A stretch of DNA of 64,000 bases from Symbiodinium natans. Lineage: Eukaryota; Sar; Dinophyceae; Suessiales; Symbiodiniaceae. The translations under genes and the position numbers were made by a program. A model generated the notes under the pieces. That model worked only from the letters and a program-made list of their open reading frames with translations, was not told where the DNA came from and did not search any database. Positions 11,248 to 19,954 of the stretch are shown in pieces. Position 1 is the stretch's first letter; every line of letters starts with the position of its first letter. Where the stretch lies: positions 1 through 64,000 of the forward strand of contig CAJNDS010002275.1 in the NCBI GenBank assembly GCA_905221605.1, read 5' to 3'.

Positions 11248-11820
11248 GGCTCAGAGCCAGTGGACGGCCAAGGATTCGTGGCAGTCCGACAAGTGGAAGG
11301 GCCAATCCTGGAAGCAGGGTGATTGGCAGCAAAAGAACAGGTGGCCACAGAAGAAAGGGGGCGGAGACAAGGAGAAGTGGCCAAAGGGCTGGAACAAATG
11401 GGAGCGCGATGAGAAAGCCCCGGGAGAAGGGCAGGCGGCAACGTCTGGGATTCCCCTGACCTTTGGGCGGTCCTCGACCGACCCATTGGACCTGCCGGAT
11501 GCAGAAGAGGCCACGGAGGAGGACCTGGCCCGTCAGGCCCAGCGGGACGTTGAAAGGGAAGACCAAGCCTACTCGGCATCAGTTTGGAAGGATGCCATCG
11601 AGCGGGCGCACCTCTCAGCGGATCGTCCCCCGAGTGCCAGGGAATTGGTCCAGATGGGGCGGATCAAAGACTCTTGGAGCATGACCTGGACCCAGGCGCG
11701 CGGAGAGGTATCGGCAGACTCAGTGGAAGCCTGCAAAAAGGCCCTGAACGAGGTCGCCATCTCCATGCCCGACCAGACCTTCCACAGGCTTGCAGCGGTG
11801 CTCGCAGCCTTCTTGGATGG
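11186..11820 (+). CDS. Middle part of the unknown element protein (K/W/G-rich)
   Basis: Frame 2 is open from 11186 to 11908, but protein-like character ends near 11820. The N-terminal half is rich in Lys, Trp, Gln and Gly (KDSWQSDKWKGQSWKQGDWQ and GWNKWERDEK), resembling basic linkers of Gag-type proteins. A more ordinary, helix-prone acidic segment follows (EEATEEDLARQAQRDVE) up to FHRLAAVLAAFLDGG. At about 11819-11822 the sense moves to frame 1, where DGKLRAMRTRMPGAEG continues. The two frame changes are in opposite directions, so their net effect is zero. Family not recognised. Confidence 0.5.
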
Positions 11821-12324
11821 AGGAAGATCCCCCATGGTGAGGACGGCAAACTGCGTGCCATGCGCACCCGCATGCCGGGAGCAGAAGGGATCATCGTGTC
11901 GACCATGATCACCGGCCCCAGTTATGCCAAGTGTGAAGATCATCGGCATGACCTGGTCATGGCCCACGGCACCGGCTTTGTCCACGCGGTGGGCATCGGG
12001 CTTCACGGAGAGGTGTGCCCGAATGACTCCAAGCCGGACGACTACCCAAGCTTTGGGTTCAGTGGAAGGGGGACGCTGGAGGCGCCGGACCCTTCCACCA
12101 TCGAGGCGGCCTTTCAAAAAACGGCCGCCCATTCCAAAGGCCAACAGGGCGTCATTTTCGTGTACCAGGGCGAGCTGGAGAAGCCCACCCACACAACCGA
12201 AGGTGGGGTGGCGGTCATGATGGCGGCCGTCAAAGACGTGGGCTCCGCACGCAGCGGACAACACATCATCCTCCACCCCAAGCACGCGATTTTGCGCGCC
12301 ATCGGCTGCACGTGGCCGGCCTAG
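11821..12324 (+). CDS. C-terminal part of the unknown element protein
   Basis: Frame 1 is open from 11584, but coding character starts where the frame-2 ORF loses it, near 11821. It runs through a compact, globular-looking segment of about 165 residues to a TAG at 12322-12324. Visible stretches are MITGPSYAKCEDHRHDLVMA, GTGFVHAVGIGLHGEVC, GVIFVYQGELE and a final HILHP-like/HAILRAIGC patch. It resembles a folded domain rather than a linker, with several His and Cys residues, but I cannot name a family. A 238-codon ORF on the opposite strand (11569-12285) overlaps this segment and is taken as a shadow. Confidence 0.5.
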   Translation, partial: RKIPHGEDGKLRAMRTRMPGAEGIIVSTMITGPSYAKCEDHRHDLVMAHGTGFVHAVGIGLHGEVCPNDSKPDDYPSFGFSGRGTLEAPDPSTIEAAFQKTAAHSKGQQGVIFVYQGELEKPTHTTEGGVAVMMAAVKDVGSARSGQHIILHPKHAILRAIGCTWPA

Positions 12325-12553
12325 ATGCAGAGCCCCAGAACTTGGGCGCCAACGAGGGGTGTGTTTCCAGCCATGACAAGATCTGGCTGTTGAACAGTTT
12401 TGAAGCGAGGTGCACAGATGTTTGGAAAATAAGGGGTCGGGGTCAGCCTTGTTGTCACCCCCCCCACCCCTCCGACAGTTGCAGATCTCCAGACCCAGTG
12501 AAGGTTCAGCTCATGCGGCTGACATAATTGTGTCTCTTGAGTTGGCTTGCAGC

Positions 12554-14695
12554 ATGAGAGCCCTAGATGTCCCGTCGGATAGCGACTCCGATGAGGCGAT
12601 TGCGCCGGCCCTACCTGTCCAGGCTACACAAGACGGGGTGAGTGAGCATGTCATAGTTGAACAGGCAACTTTGCCCGTCATCAGACTGCCCTGGGAGTCG
12701 GGAGTTTTTCAAGAGATTTTTGCCAGGCCGTCGATCATAAGCGATGACCTGCCCACCCCCACCATGTATGGTCAAGCTGAACTTCAACTGAGGGAGATCT
12801 CAGCGCAACAGTCGGTCAAGCGCCAGTGCCGAGTAGTCACACCTGACAAGGCCATTTTCTTGCAGGCAGTCAGGCGCAAACCCGACAGAGACTTCGACGA
12901 GAAGTGTGAATACGTCTGGGGCCGAGCTGTCAAACTCTGGCTGACGCTCATGTTAGCGTCACCTTCAGCCGGTAAGTTTGTCCAAAGTGTGTGCAGCATG
13001 GATGAGGAGGAAGCTCTCTCATCTATTAGAGATGTATTTGGCGTTAAGTCACCCCATACTGCACTGAAACGAGCCACATCTCTTGTCAGATTCATGAAGT
13101 GGCTGAGACCAGGAGTAGACAGTCACGAGCCGCTCATGCCTCCGGAGCCGGTTCTTTACGCCTTCCTGAAGGAGCTGACCTGCAGGTCAACAGGGAAGCT
13201 GGCAGCTCTCGGGACGGTCCAAGCTTTGCGCCTAGCCCAGCATGTTCTAAGATGTCACAACTTGGAGGCGGTTCTGTCACCACGAGTGGTGGGTGCAGCA
13301 GACCGTTCTGCAGGTGAGCACTTGCCTCAAAACCAGGCTCGTGACTTGACGGTTAGTGAAGTGCGACAGGTGGAAGAGGCCATACGCGCACAGGACGCCG
13401 ACCCGATCGACAGATTTGCTGCAGGGGTCATGTGCTTCCAGCTGTTCGCACGGAACCGCTGGAGTGATGTAGCGTGCATTGACAGCCTTTCCTTCGATGT
13501 CACAGAAGTTGCTGGACGACCTGTCGGCTACGTAGAAGCCAGGGCACGCCATGTCAAACAGAGCAGCCAAGCGAAGAAAAAGAAGGCGTTGTTCATGCCG
13601 TTGGTGGCACCTATTCAGGGAGTCAGCCCCGACTTCTCTTGGGCGCTTGAGTGGCGTCATGCTGCTCAGTTAGCAGGCATTGATCTGACAAAGCGACCGC
13701 TTGGGGCACTGCTCCCGGCACCGGGACCAGAGGGGTCCTTCCTCAGACGACACATAGACACAGCTGAGGCGTCGGACTGGCTGCATGGACTGCTCTTGAG
13801 GAGTGATCCCACCCGACAGCGCACCACGTCGCACTGTCTCAAGCACACGGTGCTGGGCTGGCTTAGTAGGTTTGGGATCCACGGTGAGACGCAGACCCTG
13901 CTAGCGCACCATAGCACAGGGCCCATGAGCGACCTAGCTTACTCTCGGGATGCGCTGAGTGGACCGATTCGCCAATTGGAACAGATGCTCCAACAGATAC
14001 GTGAAGGGTCATTTCTTCCTGACGCTACCAGGAGTGGCTATTTTGTCAGGGAGACTGTTAGCGAGGCAGCTCCGTCCTGGAGCATGGTCAGTGAGTCACC
14101 AACTCTGGCCCGTCCGATGCCAACAACATGGGAAGGCCCCGACCGCATGGAGCAGGCCAGCGTCGAAGGGGAGGAGCAGCATGGAGCAAGTCCAACAGGG
14201 ACTTCCCTGTTTGGCACCAACTTCCGGAAGCGATGGCTTCTCATGGAGGGGACAAAGCGCAGCTTGGGACCGCAAAAAGTGAAGCCCACAGCGGAAGGTG
14301 ACATCCGAGACCACAGCCCAGAGGCGGTTGTGGAGGTGGATGTGGCCAACGGGTCATTTCAGCAGCCTGGAATTACAGAATCTGGCGAAGCACCAGAAGA
14401 CGAGAAGGATACGGTTTGCTCGGGGGCCGGCCTCGTGGCAACTGATGTCTTATCCCCCGTCTCCAGCTCTGACTCAGACACCGCGAGCTCCACGTCCATG
14501 GAAGAGGAGACGTGTGACCAAGCCCTCCCCGACGGCTTTGAGGCACTGCGAAACGTCAAATCGACAGTTGTGCACCTGCACAGGCCAGGTGCGGTGTCTC
14601 TGAAGTGTGGTCCGGTTGTGACAGAGAACTTCTCTCGAGTATCCCATACTCTTGAAGGTTCAGTTTTGTGTAAGCGATGTTTTGCACAGGCATGA
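12554..14695 (+). CDS. Tyrosine recombinase (YR) of element A
   Basis: 713 aa from the first in-frame ATG (12554); the frame is open from 12404. YRs cut and rejoin DNA through a 3'-phosphotyrosine and integrate the circular cDNA of DIRS-type elements. The catalytic set is visible: Arg302 in FARNRWSD (codon 13457), His427 and Lys430 in SHCLKH (13832, 13841), His452/453 in LAHHS (13907), and Tyr463 in LAYSRD (13940). The usual H-x-x-R is H-x-x-K here, which I recall as common in dinoflagellate relatives. A SAM-like helical region precedes the core (about residues 150-260). After the core comes a long acidic Ser-rich tail, ending in a likely zinc site with CGP and CKRC. The reading frame continues into Gag after a single TGA (14693-14695). 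Confidence 0.85.
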   Translation: MRALDVPSDSDSDEAIAPALPVQATQDGVSEHVIVEQATLPVIRLPWESGVFQEIFARPSIISDDLPTPTMYGQAELQLREISAQQSVKRQCRVVTPDKAIFLQAVRRKPDRDFDEKCEYVWGRAVKLWLTLMLASPSAGKFVQSVCSMDEEEALSSIRDVFGVKSPHTALKRATSLVRFMKWLRPGVDSHEPLMPPEPVLYAFLKELTCRSTGKLAALGTVQALRLAQHVLRCHNLEAVLSPRVVGAADRSAGEHLPQNQARDLTVSEVRQVEEAIRAQDADPIDRFAAGVMCFQLFARNRWSDVACIDSLSFDVTEVAGRPVGYVEARARHVKQSSQAKKKKALFMPLVAPIQGVSPDFSWALEWRHAAQLAGIDLTKRPLGALLPAPGPEGSFLRRHIDTAEASDWLHGLLLRSDPTRQRTTSHCLKHTVLGWLSRFGIHGETQTLLAHHSTGPMSDLAYSRDALSGPIRQLEQMLQQIREGSFLPDATRSGYFVRETVSEAAPSWSMVSESPTLARPMPTTWEGPDRMEQASVEGEEQHGASPTGTSLFGTNFRKRWLLMEGTKRSLGPQKVKPTAEGDIRDHSPEAVVEVDVANGSFQQPGITESGEAPEDEKDTVCSGAGLVATDVLSPVSSSDSDTASSTSMEEETCDQALPDGFEALRNVKSTVVHLHRPGAVSLKCGPVVTENFSRVSHTLEGSVLCKRCFAQA

Positions 14696-14710
14696 TGGGT
14701 AAAACAAAGA

Positions 14711-16144
14711 GTGACAGAGGGATGTGCATCAGTGTCTGAGAAGCTTCACGTCGCCTCCCCGAGCTCTTGCCCGGGCCCGAGGTCAGAAATAGTGTCTGTC
14801 GAGCAATGGCTAGCGCAGCAGACCTTCAAGGAACATGCGGCCAGAGTAGGTATGGCTGAGGACGTGATAAACAAGCTAGTTGCACAAGGGATCAAGACGG
14901 TCAGCCAGGCAGCTTATGCAGCGTCTCCGCCAGGACAACCGTTGACAGACGCATCGGTTGAAGCCCTCTTGACGAAGATAGGTGCTGCCAACCCGACTCT
15001 GGCGTTGGTGACCCAGGCAAAGCGGCTCCTCTTCGAGTCGCAGACCATGGCCTTGTCTCATTTGAAGTCGGTCGTAGAACAGAAACCGGAATCGATCGCT
15101 CGGCACATGCCTGGAGCTGAGCGCCATCAAAGGATGACGTGTCAGGCGACCAGGCTGGCGGGCATTGAGATCAAGAACGACCTAGAACCGGCTCACTCCG
15201 TGTACGATGTCATAGCAACGATGGTTGAGCACAGCTCCATCAAGTACCTGCACCCGTCGAAGATTCCGACTCGTCAGCAGGAACTGTCCCAAACGAAAGG
15301 GACTAAGGAGCTGGCGCTTGATACGTCAGGAGCCAGCCTCACCATCACGGAGAAGGCTTCCTCGGCGCAAGCAAAACTGGGCACGGAAATGGCAACCTAC
15401 CGCGCCATGCAGAGGCGTGGCTTAGCCTTCGACTTGGTAGGGATCCTCAGCTACAAGGTCCACGAGAAGTGGTTGCAGAAGGCATTCAGCCGGCTGCAAG
15501 ACCCGGCGATACCAGGTTACGCCCCAGTTTCCCTTGCCCAGGTCCTTAGGGCAGACAAGGCCCTCTGGCTGGTACTCGCCCAGACGAGCGTCAAACTCGA
15601 ACGGGCAGCACCAAACGCGGACTTGGCGACTCCTCGATGCCTGGACGATGCCTTCACAAAGGCCATGGAAGCAGCGGAAGTTAGCTTCCCGCTCCTGCCT
15701 CTGCCAGCGAATGCGGAGGCGATCTTTCCTGGAAAAGGCAAAGGCAAGGGTTTCGGTGGCTGGAAGCGGCAGCTTCCATGGGACGGCAAGGCTGGTCAGC
15801 CGCAAAAACTTGCAAGATCCGAGTTCTGGGGAAAAGGAAGGAAAGGGAAAGAGAAGGGTGGCAAGAACCATGGCGGGGGCAAGGACCCGTGGGGTTCTAA
15901 AGAGGGTCGTCGCTGGAACCAGTGGACGCGGGAAGGCAAAGGATCGCAGACGCCTATGCCTTTCAAGCTGAGAGGTGGTGTGGCTGTTACACCCCAAGGC
16001 GAGCCTATATGCTTCGGCGCCAACCTCGGTGAATGCCAGGACGCGCCGTTGGGAGGCAAATGTGCTAAGGGCTGGCACGTGTGCTGCCGACCCAATTGCT
16101 TCGGCAAGCATGCATTCATTGACCACCCAGGCAAGAAGGCCTGA
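14711..16144 (+). CDS. gag: Gag-like nucleic-acid-binding protein of element A
   Basis: The frame is open directly after the YR stop, and the first ATG is at 14852. The residues before that ATG (EQWLAQQTFKEHAARVG) already look like part of the folded N-terminal domain, so translation probably begins upstream of 14852 or by readthrough. The order is a helical N-terminal domain (to about 15150), a central domain, and a long Lys/Gly/Trp-rich basic tract (15735-15935: GKGKGKG, GRKGKEKGGKN, WNQW). The end is a Cys/His cluster at 16010-16130 with spacing C-x6-C-x7-C-x4-H-x-C-C-x3-C-x3-H, a plausible zinc finger. Gag packages the element RNA. It ends in TGA at 16142-16144, with the next ORF again in the same frame. 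Confidence 0.75.
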   Translation: MTEGCASVSEKLHVASPSSCPGPRSEIVSVEQWLAQQTFKEHAARVGMAEDVINKLVAQGIKTVSQAAYAASPPGQPLTDASVEALLTKIGAANPTLALVTQAKRLLFESQTMALSHLKSVVEQKPESIARHMPGAERHQRMTCQATRLAGIEIKNDLEPAHSVYDVIATMVEHSSIKYLHPSKIPTRQQELSQTKGTKELALDTSGASLTITEKASSAQAKLGTEMATYRAMQRRGLAFDLVGILSYKVHEKWLQKAFSRLQDPAIPGYAPVSLAQVLRADKALWLVLAQTSVKLERAAPNADLATPRCLDDAFTKAMEAAEVSFPLLPLPANAEAIFPGKGKGKGFGGWKRQLPWDGKAGQPQKLARSEFWGKGRKGKEKGGKNHGGGKDPWGSKEGRRWNQWTREGKGSQTPMPFKLRGGVAVTPQGEPICFGANLGECQDAPLGGKCAKGWHVCCRPNCFGKHAFIDHPGKKA

Positions 16145-16153
16145 GGGGCGATC

Positions 16154-16870
16154 ATGCCGCCTGCTGTCGCGGATGATGACGCTTCGGCGTCGGAGAGCGA
16201 TAGCAGCTTCCCGACCAAGGTGCAGCAGTGGGGTCAGGGAGCCTTGCCGGTTGTCAGTGCCTCAGACAAAGCTGCAGATTTTGATTCAGGCAAACCTGCG
16301 ATTTTCGACTCAATGTGTCACACTTCGGCCAACTCAAGTGCTGGAGAGGCGCCCGACTGGAACTTACACGAGGGTGTCACGAACAGTTTCTCTTCCAAGC
16401 AATTTTCAGCTCCCATTGAGGAGAGCTCGTTAGTTCATATCAACGGTTCTGCGGTGGATAGTTTGGCAACGCCAGACAACTTGTCCGCTGATCAGCAACC
16501 AGCCAGCGATGCGACACACTCGCAGTGTGGGGGCCTGTCGTCGGGCGCGAAGCACATGCAGGAGTTTTGGTGTCTGGAGCTGTTCGCGGGCTCAGCTGGG
16601 ATTACCGCCGCTATGGTGGCAGCTGGTCTCACAAAGAGCTTCGGTGTAGAATTCTCTCTGCGGCACGACCGCAAGGCGAAGGTACTTCGACTTGACATGC
16701 TCAAACCGCAATGCCAGAGCATGATCCTTAGGTGGACAAGATCACCAGGCTTGGCCTTGGTGTGGATGACACCCCCCCTCGGTACCAGCTCAGGGCAAGG
16801 GAGCTGCCAGGACCCCAGAACTCAGCGCTGCTTAGGGATGCCTGGCACCCGGAAGGGGTGCCGACCCTGA
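16154..16870 (+). CDS. Pol N-terminal part: DNA-methyltransferase-like module
   Basis: ATG at 16154, nine bases after the Gag stop and in the same frame. An acidic Ser-rich leader is followed, from residue 141, by LELFAGSAGITAAM, a good match to the SAM-binding motif I of cytosine-5 DNA methyltransferases. At residues 206-213 comes TPPLGTSS, at the position of the PC motif IV. The catalytic Cys is replaced by Leu (codon 16778), so methyl transfer is unlikely as it stands. After TSS the frame is lost. From about 16792 sense continues in the next frame (RAREL, 16792-16806), consistent with loss of one base. DIRS elements carry a methyltransferase-type domain in pol, which supports the assignment. 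Confidence 0.6.
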   Translation: MPPAVADDDASASESDSSFPTKVQQWGQGALPVVSASDKAADFDSGKPAIFDSMCHTSANSSAGEAPDWNLHEGVTNSFSSKQFSAPIEESSLVHINGSAVDSLATPDNLSADQQPASDATHSQCGGLSSGAKHMQEFWCLELFAGSAGITAAMVAAGLTKSFGVEFSLRHDRKAKVLRLDMLKPQCQSMILRWTRSPGLALVWMTPPLGTSSGQGSCQDPRTQRCLGMPGTRKGCRP

Positions 16871-19503
16871 AGGACGACGAGCTGCGTAAGGTTCAAGCAG
16901 CAAACCAGCTTTTCGGCTTCAGTGCGACAGTATGGCAATTGTGCTGCAGCCTGGGCATCATGTGTGTTATACAGAACCCGAACCGCAGTTGGATGTGGTT
17001 CAGCCAGGAAATGGTTGGTGTCTTGAGCATGGGATGCACCAAGGTGCTCGAAAGCCATGCATGCATGTTCGGCGCTGGACATAAAAAGCGCATGGCACTG
17101 GCAGTGAACACCGGCGCGTTCGATGCGCTTGCCCGTGAATGTGACGGGGCACACGAGCACGAGCAATGGAAGGACGAGCACGGTATCACTCATGGATCTG
17201 AGGAGACTCTGCACCCAAGCGGACTCTGCAAGGCGGCTGCCCAGTGTGCAATAGGAGCCCTGCTCAAACAAGGTTTGTTGCCAGCGCCCCAGCAGACTGT
17301 CCAGTCAAGGAGCAGTTTGCCCTCAATGGCTTCACTGACTGCAGGCAACCGGACCAAACGAGCAGCAGCCCAAAGGCTTGTCCCTGAATTCAAGGCCCAG
17401 TTCAAATCCAGGACAGCGAACTTGCTGACCAGCAAGGGGTGGCACCCAGCGACAGCTCTCTGCCGACGGCCGCAATGGCTGCCCGCATCTCAGGAGGTTT
17501 TGATCAGCCCTCTGTCGGAGGACCACGAGGTCTACGTCTCTGTTCCCTGGACGTGTCAGGAGTTTTGTGCACAGGCGCGCAAGGTGGGTCACCCGAGTCA
17601 TCTTGATTTGGGGCTTTCCGATCCTCTCAAGCGTACCATCGAACAGGTGGCTGCGGAGTCCCCCAGTTGCGTTATGCAGATTAGGGTACAACAGTGCAAG
17701 AGGTGGGCGCAGCGGGCTCAGGCATTGGAGGCCCAGGAAAGGCTTGCCAAACAGGCCCTGCCTAAGCATATCCGGGACTCACTCCGCAGCAAACGCATTC
17801 TTCTCTTTCAGGAAATGTTGAGTGCGTCAGCATATCCTGATAAAGCTATCGGAGAGGACTTCCTGAAAGGTTTTCCCTTGACGGGGAGCCTCCCCCTACC
17901 GGAAGGCTGGGAACCGGACGTTCGCCCAGCACTCATGACAGATGCGGATCTGAGTGCACTCCACTGCGACAACAATGACAAGATTATACAAGAAGTCGTC
18001 CAGAACAGCAGATTCGTTCAGGAACTATGGGATAAGTCCATCCAGGAAAGAGACAAGGGATGGTCACAAGGTCCTTACCGCTTGGCTGACCTACCCGAGG
18101 ACGCGCTGATCAGCAAGAGGTTTGGAATCCAACAAGGCCACAAACTCAGGCCGATCGACGACCTGAGCCAGAGCCTTATCAACATGGCCTTTGAATCGCA
18201 CGGGAAAGTTCATGTTCATGATGCAGACGTCATCACAGCGGCACTGCTGATGTTTCGCCGACTGCACAAGGGCAAGGTTTTTGGCAAAACGTTGGATCTC
18301 AAGGCGGCCTACCGCCAACTACCCCTGGAGGAGCAGGCGCTCGACAAAGCCTTCATCGCAGTCAAGTGCCCTGAAACAGGTGAGGTAGTGTTTTTCAGGC
18401 TTCTGTGCCTGCCTTTCGGGGCCACGGCAGCTGTACACTCCTTCATCAGAGTCTCCCTCGCCTTGTGCCACATAGGGAACGTCCTTTTTCGACTGCCTAT
18501 GACCGCCTACTACGATGATTTCACTCTTTTCAGCAGCGAGGAACTTCGTAACTCCACCTCGGCCACCGTCGACATCATGTTTTCCCTGTTAGGTTTCGAT
18601 TTTGACCGAGACGGTGATAAGGCACAGGACCTGCACACGACTTTCCGAGCACTTGGTGTGCAATTTTCGTGCCTGGAGGACGAGGATCGGACCGTTCTTG
18701 TGTCAAATACAGAAGAAAGGCTTGAAGATGCAGTGGAAAAGATTCAGGACATCATCGAATCGGGTTCACTCACCCCAAAGTTGTGGGCGAAAATGCGCGG
18801 TCGTTTGGGTTTCATGAGCGGACAAATTGCCGGCAGACTTCCACGAGCGTTGCTGAGGGCAGTGACCGTGGCCGTGTCAACTGCAGGGACCAACCGCGGG
18901 GAAGTAGCCACGGCCCTACAGAGAGTGTTGGAGTTCTTGAAAGGTGCGCAACCAAGGCGGCTCAGACCGGCGCTACGAGACGTCATCTTTGTTTACACTG
19001 ATGCATCGCAAGAGGGAGTAGACAACCTTGATATGGGGCTTGGTGCAGTGGTCCAGGACCACGAGGGAACAATCTTGGGGTGGTTTGGTCTGTTGCTCCC
19101 CCGTGACGTTGCTGAGGATCTCCTGCGTGAAGGGAAGAAGTGCATCAATGAGTTAGAAAGTCTAACTGTAGCACTGACTGTTCGTCTTTGCGCGGCCATA
19201 CTGCTACAGCGGCACGTGGTATTCTATCTCGATAACGAGGCAGCCAGAGTGACATTGCTTCGGATGCAAAGTGAGAATGCCATGCTTGATGCGGTGGCCA
19301 AAATCTCAGCTGTCCACGAATCCGAACTGTCCTGCATTCCATGGTATGCACGGGTACCGTCACGCAGCAACATAGCTGATGCGCCGAGTCGCTGTTGTTT
19401 CCTGGGTCTGCCCAGCTCCTGCAGGATCAAGGACGACGTTACTGTGGAAGCATTACGTGAGGTACTACGTCAGGCACATCGCTTTGTTGCCCAGACTACT
19501 TGA
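16732..19503 (+). CDS. Reverse transcriptase-RNase H of element A
   Basis: 923 codons if read from the GTG at 16732. The real entry is probably the shift from the methyltransferase frame at about 16792, so no free start is expected. The 300 residues after the shift link to the RT (NPNRSWMWF near 16977). RT motifs, numbered from 16732: LRPIDDLSQ near 474, motif A LDLKAAYRQLPL with Asp522, motif B LPFGATAAVHSF at 560-571, and motif C YYDDF at 593-597. RNase H follows with Asp757 (YTDAS), Glu807/809 (INELES), Asp834 (YLDNEAA) and Asp883 (SRSNIADAPSR). All catalytic acids are present. There is no DDE integrase. It ends at TGA 19501-19503. Confidence 0.88.
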   Translation: MDKITRLGLGVDDTPPRYQLRARELPGPQNSALLRDAWHPEGVPTLKDDELRKVQAANQLFGFSATVWQLCCSLGIMCVIQNPNRSWMWFSQEMVGVLSMGCTKVLESHACMFGAGHKKRMALAVNTGAFDALARECDGAHEHEQWKDEHGITHGSEETLHPSGLCKAAAQCAIGALLKQGLLPAPQQTVQSRSSLPSMASLTAGNRTKRAAAQRLVPEFKAQFKSRTANLLTSKGWHPATALCRRPQWLPASQEVLISPLSEDHEVYVSVPWTCQEFCAQARKVGHPSHLDLGLSDPLKRTIEQVAAESPSCVMQIRVQQCKRWAQRAQALEAQERLAKQALPKHIRDSLRSKRILLFQEMLSASAYPDKAIGEDFLKGFPLTGSLPLPEGWEPDVRPALMTDADLSALHCDNNDKIIQEVVQNSRFVQELWDKSIQERDKGWSQGPYRLADLPEDALISKRFGIQQGHKLRPIDDLSQSLINMAFESHGKVHVHDADVITAALLMFRRLHKGKVFGKTLDLKAAYRQLPLEEQALDKAFIAVKCPETGEVVFFRLLCLPFGATAAVHSFIRVSLALCHIGNVLFRLPMTAYYDDFTLFSSEELRNSTSATVDIMFSLLGFDFDRDGDKAQDLHTTFRALGVQFSCLEDEDRTVLVSNTEERLEDAVEKIQDIIESGSLTPKLWAKMRGRLGFMSGQIAGRLPRALLRAVTVAVSTAGTNRGEVATALQRVLEFLKGAQPRRLRPALRDVIFVYTDASQEGVDNLDMGLGAVVQDHEGTILGWFGLLLPRDVAEDLLREGKKCINELESLTVALTVRLCAAILLQRHVVFYLDNEAARVTLLRMQSENAMLDAVAKISAVHESELSCIPWYARVPSRSNIADAPSRCCFLGLPSSCRIKDDVTVEALREVLRQAHRFVAQTT

Positions 19504-19546
19504 CCGAGGAAGGGATTTCTGTCTTCTTTTCTCCCCTTACCTAGGA

Positions 19547-19710
19547 GGGGTTTTTCGTGTTTTTGTACCCAGGAGACAGAAGACCTGCATAATGGACAGG
19601 TGGTCGATTCTGTACCCTTCCTCGGAAAAAGAGCTTGAATGGAGTGACTAAAGGAAATGAATATTCGAGATGATGGAATACATTCATGGATGAATTTGGG
19701 AACAAAATAA
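19547..19710 (+). repeat. Right terminal sequence of element A (164 bp)
   Basis: Matches 20853-21016, the right end of element B, with no differences that I can find. It starts 43 bp after the RT-RNase H stop. It contains the palindrome gaatattc (19659-19666) and the inverted repeat attcat-gg-atgaat (19682-19695), then ends gaacaaaataa before GGG. The small inverted repeat mirrors the form of the one at the left end (6-bp arms, 2-nt spacer) and may be a recombinase binding site. Confidence 0.9.
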
Positions 19711-19713
19711 GGG
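19711..19713. other. GGG junction between elements A and B
   Basis: The right end of A (aaaataa), GGG, then the left end of B (cttcgtac). This is the head-to-tail junction expected in a circular form or in a second insertion into the GGG of a resident element. Confidence 0.85.
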
Positions 19714-19834
19714 CTTCGTACTCTTGAGTACAAACCTTTATTTTGAGAGAAAATTTTTCACCATGAAATGCGTGAGAAATTTTTGGCTCAGCCCGAGAGG
19801 GCACTGAGAGTCAGACGAGCAGATTAAAAAGCCC
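19714..19834 (+). repeat. Left terminal sequence of element B
   Basis: 121-bp copy of 9069-9189, including gtactc-tt-gagtac. After it, B diverges immediately into gccca/cccacc-rich unique DNA. Confidence 0.9.
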
Positions 19835-19954
19835 CGCCCACCCACCCAGCAGTGAAGGTGGGATGCTGTTGCGGAAGGACAGCCAGCCCGGTGCCTGACT
19901 CTCCCATCCCGAGCCTGCAGCGCAGCGGCCCGAGCTAGTGCAGCCTGAGTTGCA

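Larger units (their letters stand above)
9069..19710 (+). mobile_element. Element A: tyrosine-recombinase (DIRS-like) retrotransposon
   Basis: A 10,642-bp element flanked by GGG on both sides and carrying, all on the plus strand, a 182-aa unknown ORF, a broken RS-rich/K-W-rich ORF, tyrosine recombinase, Gag, and a methyltransferase-like/RT/RNase H region. Having RT plus YR and no DDE integrase or LTR defines the DIRS/YR class. I see no long terminal inverted or split direct repeats inside A. The 3-base core shared by both ends and the adjoining element fits YR-mediated insertion of a circular DNA. The order (YR before gag-pol) differs from DIRS-1 (gag, RT-RH-methyltransferase, YR). Frame breaks near 11200, 11821 and 16792 suggest this copy is damaged unless frameshifting is used. 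Confidence 0.85.

Noticed and set aside
11569-12285. 238-codon minus-strand ORF inside element A
   Set aside because: It overlaps the plus-strand ORF of the element, has no domain, and long antisense ORFs are common in this GC-richer DNA.
12410-12553. Start of YR at the GTG of 12410
   Set aside because: Eukaryotic translation normally uses ATG; 12554 is the first in-frame ATG and the preceding residues show no domain character.
9069-19710. LTR retrotransposon for element A
   Set aside because: No DDE integrase or aspartic protease is seen, no long terminal repeats occur within A, and the matching ends belong to a neighbouring element B with other content.
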